DNA from: Phallus indusiatus
Lineage: Eukaryota; Basidiomycota; Agaricomycetes; Phallales; Phallaceae
Reading direction: 5' to 3'
Length of the DNA stretch: 64,000 bases
NCBI GenBank assembly: GCA_027605045.1
Contig: JAQFWX010000024.1
Span: 62,001-126,000, forward strand
Shown here piece by piece: positions 58,906 to 64,000 of the stretch (positions are counted from its first letter, which is position 1; each line of letters begins with the position of its first letter). The translations under genes and the position numbers were made by a program. The notes beneath the pieces were generated by a model that saw only the letters and a list, made by a program, of their open reading frames with translations, was not told the DNA's origin and did no database searches.

Positions 58906-59301
58906 AGAGACCGACTAAGAGAAATTCGCTGTTAAATCACTACCCGCCATTTCATTGATTAAGTATGCCAGCCCCGATGGGTTCTGAGCCCTTAGCTCAC
59001 TGACAAAGAAAGTCTGTAGATTTCGTCTGTAGAGTATTTGCAGCTTAGTTAGTTTTGTGTTTGAAGAAAAAGAAATCCCCTGATGTGGAGATGAGGATGA
59101 ATGAAATACTTACCTTGAGTACTCAGAGGTTGCGCGGCAGCGACAGATACAGCAACAGAGAATGGCGAAGGAGTAGTTCTGGGGTGAAGTCCGTGACGAG
59201 ATCTTTGAGCATCTATAACTGGCAACGCTTGGGACGGTTCGACAACAAGGACTTACTTGACAGGTCCCGCTTGTGGAATAGGCGCAACGACAGGCGTCGG
59301 C

Positions 59302-60029
59302 TCAGGAACAGGGAATGAAAACCGTTGACAATGATGGGTTCTGCTCCTCCAAAGCAACTCCTGCGGGTTCGAAGAGCTCCAGGATTGATTGCTGAAGATG
59401 ATTCGGTAAAATGCTGTCATAAGGCCTCCCAGAATGCAGATACACACCTTTTTGACCTTGCGCAATGAAGGCATCGTCATGTCGTGCGATCCGTCAACGT
59501 TAACAGGTAAGTCTCCGTGGTCTCATTGATGGGGTATTGCTGATTCCCGTGATTGTAAATGTTAACCGAGATTTTTTTAACGGATAATGGATAGCGTACC
59601 GTTCAATCATGTCATCTAAACGTGCTCTTCCAACAAGATGATTAGGAAGTAATTGAAGATCCTAAAACAATCGTAAGCATTTGGCGTATCGCTGCGACAC
59701 TCTCTCAATATTTGTCTTGGAACATAGAATGAAAAATCCGGCATGTTAACCACCTTCATCCCAGGTGTGACGTCAACAAAGGCAAGGAGAATGTTTCCCT
59801 AAAGGTAGTTTAATGCTTTCGTGATAATTACAGAGAAGAATGTAAGTCATACCATGCACATGTTCGGGTGACGGCGTCTTTGATGTTTTCCAACTAAAGT
59901 GTTTTCACGCGTTATTTGACGGACAAGCTGGATGATAATCGCGAGTGAAAAATATTGGATGGGCCCGGCTACTCCCGGTGTGACGTGCACAGCGTGACGC
60001 GATTGGTCTGCTCCCTCCTCTACTCCCAA
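59302..60029 (-). CDS. unrecognised spliced gene (model partly unresolved)
   Basis: Exons 60029-59853 (MGVEEGADQSRHAVHVTPGV ... RRRHPNMCM) and 59798-59754 (GNILLAFVDVTPGMK) join in phase to one starting at 59661 (DLQLLPNHLVGRARLDDMIE, continuing protein-like to about 59520). The last parts are an exon ending at 59448 (DMTMPSLRKVKK) and 59391-59302 (QSILELFEPAGVALEEQNPS, stop). The junction between the third and fourth parts is not resolved: the two lie in different frames and need an intron around 59490-59520. No signal peptide or membrane segment is seen. I do not recognise the family. Confidence 0.45.
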
Positions 60030-61079
60030 TCCACCCTAAATCCACATCTCACTATTTATCTTCACGTCTGTGAATTCCCTCCTCACCAGGCTTATAGCAC
60101 CCAATAACGAACTGTCAATATTCCACAGACGCAATTTAAATCCTACACTGCGAAAAGTTAAAATGCGCACTGGCCGTCTCGTCCTAACGTCTCCGATTAT
60201 GGACTGCGATGTAATGTGTATTGGTATTCCCGTCGTATCGATTATCCACAACTTATCTTCCACCGCGAACTTTCTCTCCCCACTGGACCCGTTTCATCGT
60301 CCCTTTATACGACATTTCCGCGTGCCCTTGGAACTATCACGCACAACAGACTTATTCCTACTCTTGCCCATCTTCCACCTTATTTCAACCGACGTAATCT
60401 CCATGTAGTATCACCCACCATTGTTGACAAGCGCTTCTCCTCCAGCTCTCCACGTTCAGGCTCATACTACAGGTTTCGAACTTTGCTTGCTATTGACGGT
60501 GAGAGAATGCCTTTCAAATTCGGGTCGATACTCCTTGTTACTATATTAAATGATGTTAAATAGAAACGGCTTTTATTTTTCAAATTTCCAAGTGGAAGGG
60601 CGGGAAACACCGGAGTGACCCTCGCTATGTATATCACATCTTCGCCTCGAAAAGGAGCAGCTATTTCGGAGTTTTTTGAATGCGGCAAAAAGAGATGTTC
60701 ATCGAAAAGAAAATGGTAGAACGTTTATTCCACATACTTGTTGACGGTGCAAGGCCATCTAATAAACGTTTAGGCTATAATGTTGTCTCGGATCCAACGA
60801 ACCGAAATTCTTCAACATGACTTCTCTCTTTCTTCTTGTCGTTCAAACCCTTTGCAGCCCAGTCACTGAGCAGTTTTGACCGCCGCACAAAGACCAGCTC
60901 TAAAAGTCTAGTTGGATCCAAACTACCGCTTGACAGTGTCGCTTGTTTCAATATGTTTCCATCCAGCACGGGCGTCGGAATTCAAGCTAAATACAAATTG
61001 CAAGCGGACAACTTGCGAGTGGCTTGACTCGACTGGCAATTTGTCTGTCGAGGAAATAACCAGATGACGGTCCAGGAGT
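60030..61079. other. region without a convincing gene
   Basis: Overlapping plus-strand open frames (60070-60408 and 60216-60563) are low-complexity and in different frames. A 64-codon minus-strand frame at 60775-60969 (GSLDPTRLLELVFVRRSKLL) looks protein-like and could be an exon, but I found no partner exons. Confidence 0.3.
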
Positions 61080-61556
61080 ATGCTGAGAACTTGTATTGCG
61101 CCGCCCCATACTTACGCTTTTGCTTATAACCCTAGGGATATGAACGTGGGATATGACATCCAACCTAGCCGTTGCGTCAATTGTGGGTCTTATATTGAGA
61201 CAGGTATGTTATAAGCTCCGTCGTACATTTATAGCCTCATAAGACTGAAAAGCTGGTGTGGACCGTCCGTGTTCTAAACAGTCGCTGCAAATTACGAAGA
61301 ACGGCGAAAATATACGGCTGTCCATAATTTCAAGTTAACTTTCGCCGCTTTTTGCTTTAGATTTCGAGCTAGCAAGTCGAGGATTGAAAACTTGTATTCC
61401 ATTGGGCTTACTATTGATCAAACGGACCACGCCATATTCTGCAATCCAACGCCTGACCAGAAGAACCAGCGCTATTCGAATGCTCCGCTAAGATATTGGC
61501 CAATGCCGAGCGTTTGTCAAAGTCCAATGGAATCGTCATGTGGAAGGTTAGAGTAA
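61080..61556 (+). CDS. unrecognised spliced gene, 132 aa
   Basis: Two exons join in phase, 61080-61203 and 61282-61556, around a 78-bp GT-AG intron. The second exon is an open stretch of 91 codons with no internal ATG. The protein starts MLRTCIAPPHTYAFAYNPRD and contains a CVNCGSY motif that could be half a zinc site, then EERRKYTAVHNFKLTFAAFC and TIDQTDHAIFCNPTPDQKNQ. I do not recognise a family. More upstream exons are possible. Confidence 0.45.
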
Positions 61557-62271
61557 CGATTTAAGTATAGGTTTATCCAGCTTCTTATAAAACCATTGTT
61601 TAGCTATGCTTTCATAAACCGGTACATGAACAAGTTACGGTTCTGTCTTGAGGTATATATTAGTATGGATATGACAATCTATTGATAATAGAGTTACATT
61701 GTTGCGTACGCAAACAGTTTACACGGAGATTTGTAAGCGAAGGCTATATGCGCCGTTCCTTACGGCTAGGCGACTTTGAGGTACTGATAGCCTATAATTT
61801 CTATTTTTCACTTTTCGTTTCCCCTTCGTTTCACTTTATTTTGAAATTCACAATTTTTATTTTTACCTTCCCAATCACCTTTTAGTTCCATTTTCCTGGA
61901 ACATATATTTACAAACTGTATATATAAAAAACTATCTTTTGAACAACAAATAACAACGACTTTTATGCCCCCATCATGATTTCCCTCTGAGCACACAACA
62001 CTGGTTCCCTTACCTTCCCTGCCTACCTCCTGACGGCGCACATCAACATCACCGTTGCGTCATCGATTTGATTTGATTTAAGCACGTCTTGCACATGGAG
62101 CTCTATTTATGGTCAGTACGCACTGGGTCAGCGGGGTATAGGTTTACAGTTTGGGCAATGACAACGCTTCTACATAACACGCATAGCACCGCCGACGTTC
62201 ATACCTGTAGCACCTCCCCGCAAACCTATCCTCCGAACACAACATCTTCTCTCCATCAATACCTACATACC
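61557..62271. other. intergenic region before the DUF6535 pseudogene
   Basis: No gene supported. 61800-61930 is pyrimidine- and AT-rich. The final 150 bp should be the former promoter of the DUF6535 copy. Confidence 0.4.
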
Positions 62272-63340
62272 ATGCCTGAAACAACCAGTTTGAATGAGAA
62301 AGCAGTGCGCTTTGTGAACCAAAGCGAAGGTAGCAAATTTCCCGCCGAAATGACCTCAGAAGGACCTGCGCCACTTTGCCAGTGATCGAAAATAAGTCTG
62401 ATGAAATGATGAAGGATTTAGTAGCTCTCTTTCGTGATTTTCTGGGTGAGTTGCTTGCTTAAAAGATATATAGATTTCCCACAATCATCTGCATTCTAAT
62501 CCAGAGGCATCAAAGACTACTCATTTTGATACGCAACGAAACGTAGCAGCACGCAAGAGATTTTTCGGACTGGCGAAAGATATATTGTCTGAAACTGGCT
62601 GTAACTATCACTGAACGTCTGTCCATTTTCGGGTGCTCTAATATGACACATACCAGCAAATAATAGATATGACTTTGAGCAGAAGTATATTTCGAGAGAT
62701 CGATTCGGAGAGGAAGCCGCTTACAACGCTCGTGTCTGGTTGATCTATCTCGATGAAGCAGAATTGTTTGATCGCGAGAGGGTAGAAGGATGGAGAGAGA
62801 CCGTTGATGTTCTTCTCGTTTTCGTATAGATTCGTTTCCTTTTGTGCTCATTTTTTTTTTCAAAGCTAACTGTTTTCCTAGGCAGGTCTCTTTTCTGGTG
62901 TTATCGCCGCATTCGTCTCACAGGCATCTCAAGGCCTTCAACAGGATAATACGCAAGTCACTGCCTCCTTGTTACTTGAAACGGTTCAGATACTACGAAC
63001 ACAATTCACCGGACTACCGGTAAGCCAAGTACCTAATACAACGTTGACGCCTACTTCGCCATTCACACCGTCGACAAACGCAGTTTTGGTGAACGGTCTT
63101 TGGTTTACCAGTCTGGCCGTCACATTGTCTACAGCGCTATTTGCCGTCCTTGCCAAACAATGACTGTATTACTACACGACTTCTGGTCCTAAGGAGAGAT
63201 GCCAGAACTTCAAGACCGAGATCAACTGGAAAACGAAAAGCCATGTGGATCATTTGATTCATTTCCAGGTGCGGATTGACAGACAGTGGCCTCGAGCTGT
63301 GTACGCACACGTTCAGGTCTACCACAGTCTTCAGCTAGGT
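62272..63340 (+). pseudogene. broken third DUF6535 copy with inverted internal piece
   Basis: It begins MPETTSLNEKAVRFVNQSEG but a one-base shift near 62379 ends that frame at CQ-stop. The downstream exons resume in another frame: MMKDLVALFRDFLG, ARKRFFGLAKDILSETG, FGEEAAYNARVWLIYLDEAE, then AGLFSGVIAAFVSQASQGLQ to STALFAVLAKQ, all with the same intron positions as the intact genes. At 63161-63163 the Trp codon after AKQ is TGA. About 100 bp later, 63266-63340 matches the opposite strand of the gene's C-terminal region (compare 54640-54720), so the central 2 kb is gone and a piece is inverted. Confidence 0.8.
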
Positions 63341-64000
63341 ATGTGTGAAAAGATTCGATTAGTGCTTGTCCATTCCCTTCAAGAGGGCTCATAACCTTCA
63401 TACCTTACAGACATCCTAACGTCAATCCAAGTTCAGCCGACGGTACTGGTCGACATGCGGCAGTTAATCGCTGTGAAGTCTGCAAGAATTGTAGACTACA
63501 CGAGCTTCAAATAGATTTGGTAGTCACACGAATAGAGTGTTTCAAGGCCTCGTCAATTCGAAACTGGGGGAAACTAGATACAAAAAGTGGGGGTTTATAT
63601 ATGTTTTTAGAGACCACGATTAAGTAATGAAGAAAGATAGGGACGAGGAACATGAAGAAAACTTAAGTAAGGGAAATTAAGTAACGAAGATTATCAAAGG
63701 AAAAGGGTTCTCGGGCCGGGGCACTTGTAAGGATATACGAATCCCTTACAATCGCTGGCTTGTCGTCGTCCTCAATCACCTTTGCATGGTTTTTTTAAAT
63801 AGCGCAGAGAAAGGCGAGACTAGATTGTACACACGTGAATACTCAAAATAGTATCTTTTGGGAAACTGAAGATGCGCAACACCACGAGTTGGTCGGGTGC
63901 GCTCTCAGGACAAAAAAAAACTATGACACGGTGTAAAGGACGGCGTAACGAGACCAGCCTCGTCCGTGGCATAAAAAAGACATTCACTTCATATCCGTCA
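63341..64000. other. 3' flank of the DUF6535 pseudogene with repeat X
   Basis: No gene supported. 63830-64000 repeats 50205-50370 in the same orientation (GAGTTGGTCGGGTGCGCTCT in both), the 3' flanking repeat of DUF6535 copy 1. The copy runs off the window edge. Confidence 0.55.

Larger units (their letters stand above)
53160..59060 (-). repeat. right arm of the large inverted duplication
   Basis: Reverse-complement counterpart of about 44815-50540. The flanking-repeat piece at its inner end (53355-53445, + orientation) mirrors 50100-50190, and its outer end (58723-59060, minus orientation) mirrors 44815-45112. Confidence 0.8.

Noticed and set aside
60070..60563. Two overlapping plus-strand frames of 112 and 115 codons
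   Set aside because: They are rich in Leu, Pro, Ser and Arg as expected for random pyrimidine-rich DNA, lie in different frames and have no splice partner.

Overview
This window is nuclear DNA from a filamentous fungus, almost certainly a mushroom-forming basidiomycete (Agaricomycetes). The evidence is dense genes broken by many 50-70 bp GT-AG introns, a multi-copy cytochrome P450 array, a Plavaka-type DNA transposon, and several copies of a DUF6535-type membrane protein gene, a family known mainly from Agaricomycetes. All gene models were spliced by hand. Where I say that phases agree, the exons join in frame from start to stop.

Layout. (1) 0.5-1.9 kb: a membrane-anchored polysaccharide lyase 14-type protein. 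(2) 2.9-29.3 kb: six paralogous P450 genes on the + strand with the same 12-exon layout, plus a solitary first-exon relic. Their promoters and 3' flanks are also duplicated. One copy (24.2-26.3 kb) has an altered heme-binding loop. (3) 9,254-16,168: a complete transposon inside the array, with 14-bp terminal inverted repeats, a TA target duplication, an open 965-aa Plavaka-type transposase and two accessory genes. (4) 30.7-35.0 kb: two spliced genes I do not recognise, a DUF6535 fragment and a short secreted cysteine-containing protein. (5) 35.1-36.5 kb: a duplicated non-coding tract. (6) 36.7-42.0 kb: two tandem MFS transporters with an identical 12-exon structure, including an 18-nt micro-exon. 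(7) 43.4-43.9 kb: TOA2, the small subunit of TFIIA, the only clear housekeeping gene. (8) 44.8-59.1 kb: a large inverted duplication. Each arm carries an open DUF6535 gene (1,081 and 1,038 aa) bounded by inverted copies of a short flanking repeat, and the spacer holds a Helitron-type helicase remnant. (9) 59.3-61.6 kb: two unrecognised spliced genes. (10) 62.3-63.3 kb: a broken third DUF6535 copy with an inverted internal piece.

How the parts fit. The P450s and MFS transporters look like a lineage-expanded oxidation and export neighbourhood, but I see no terpene synthase, PKS or NRPS, so calling it a biosynthetic cluster would be speculation. The main theme is recent local duplication and rearrangement of P450s, MFS genes, DUF6535 genes and non-coding tracts around mobile elements.
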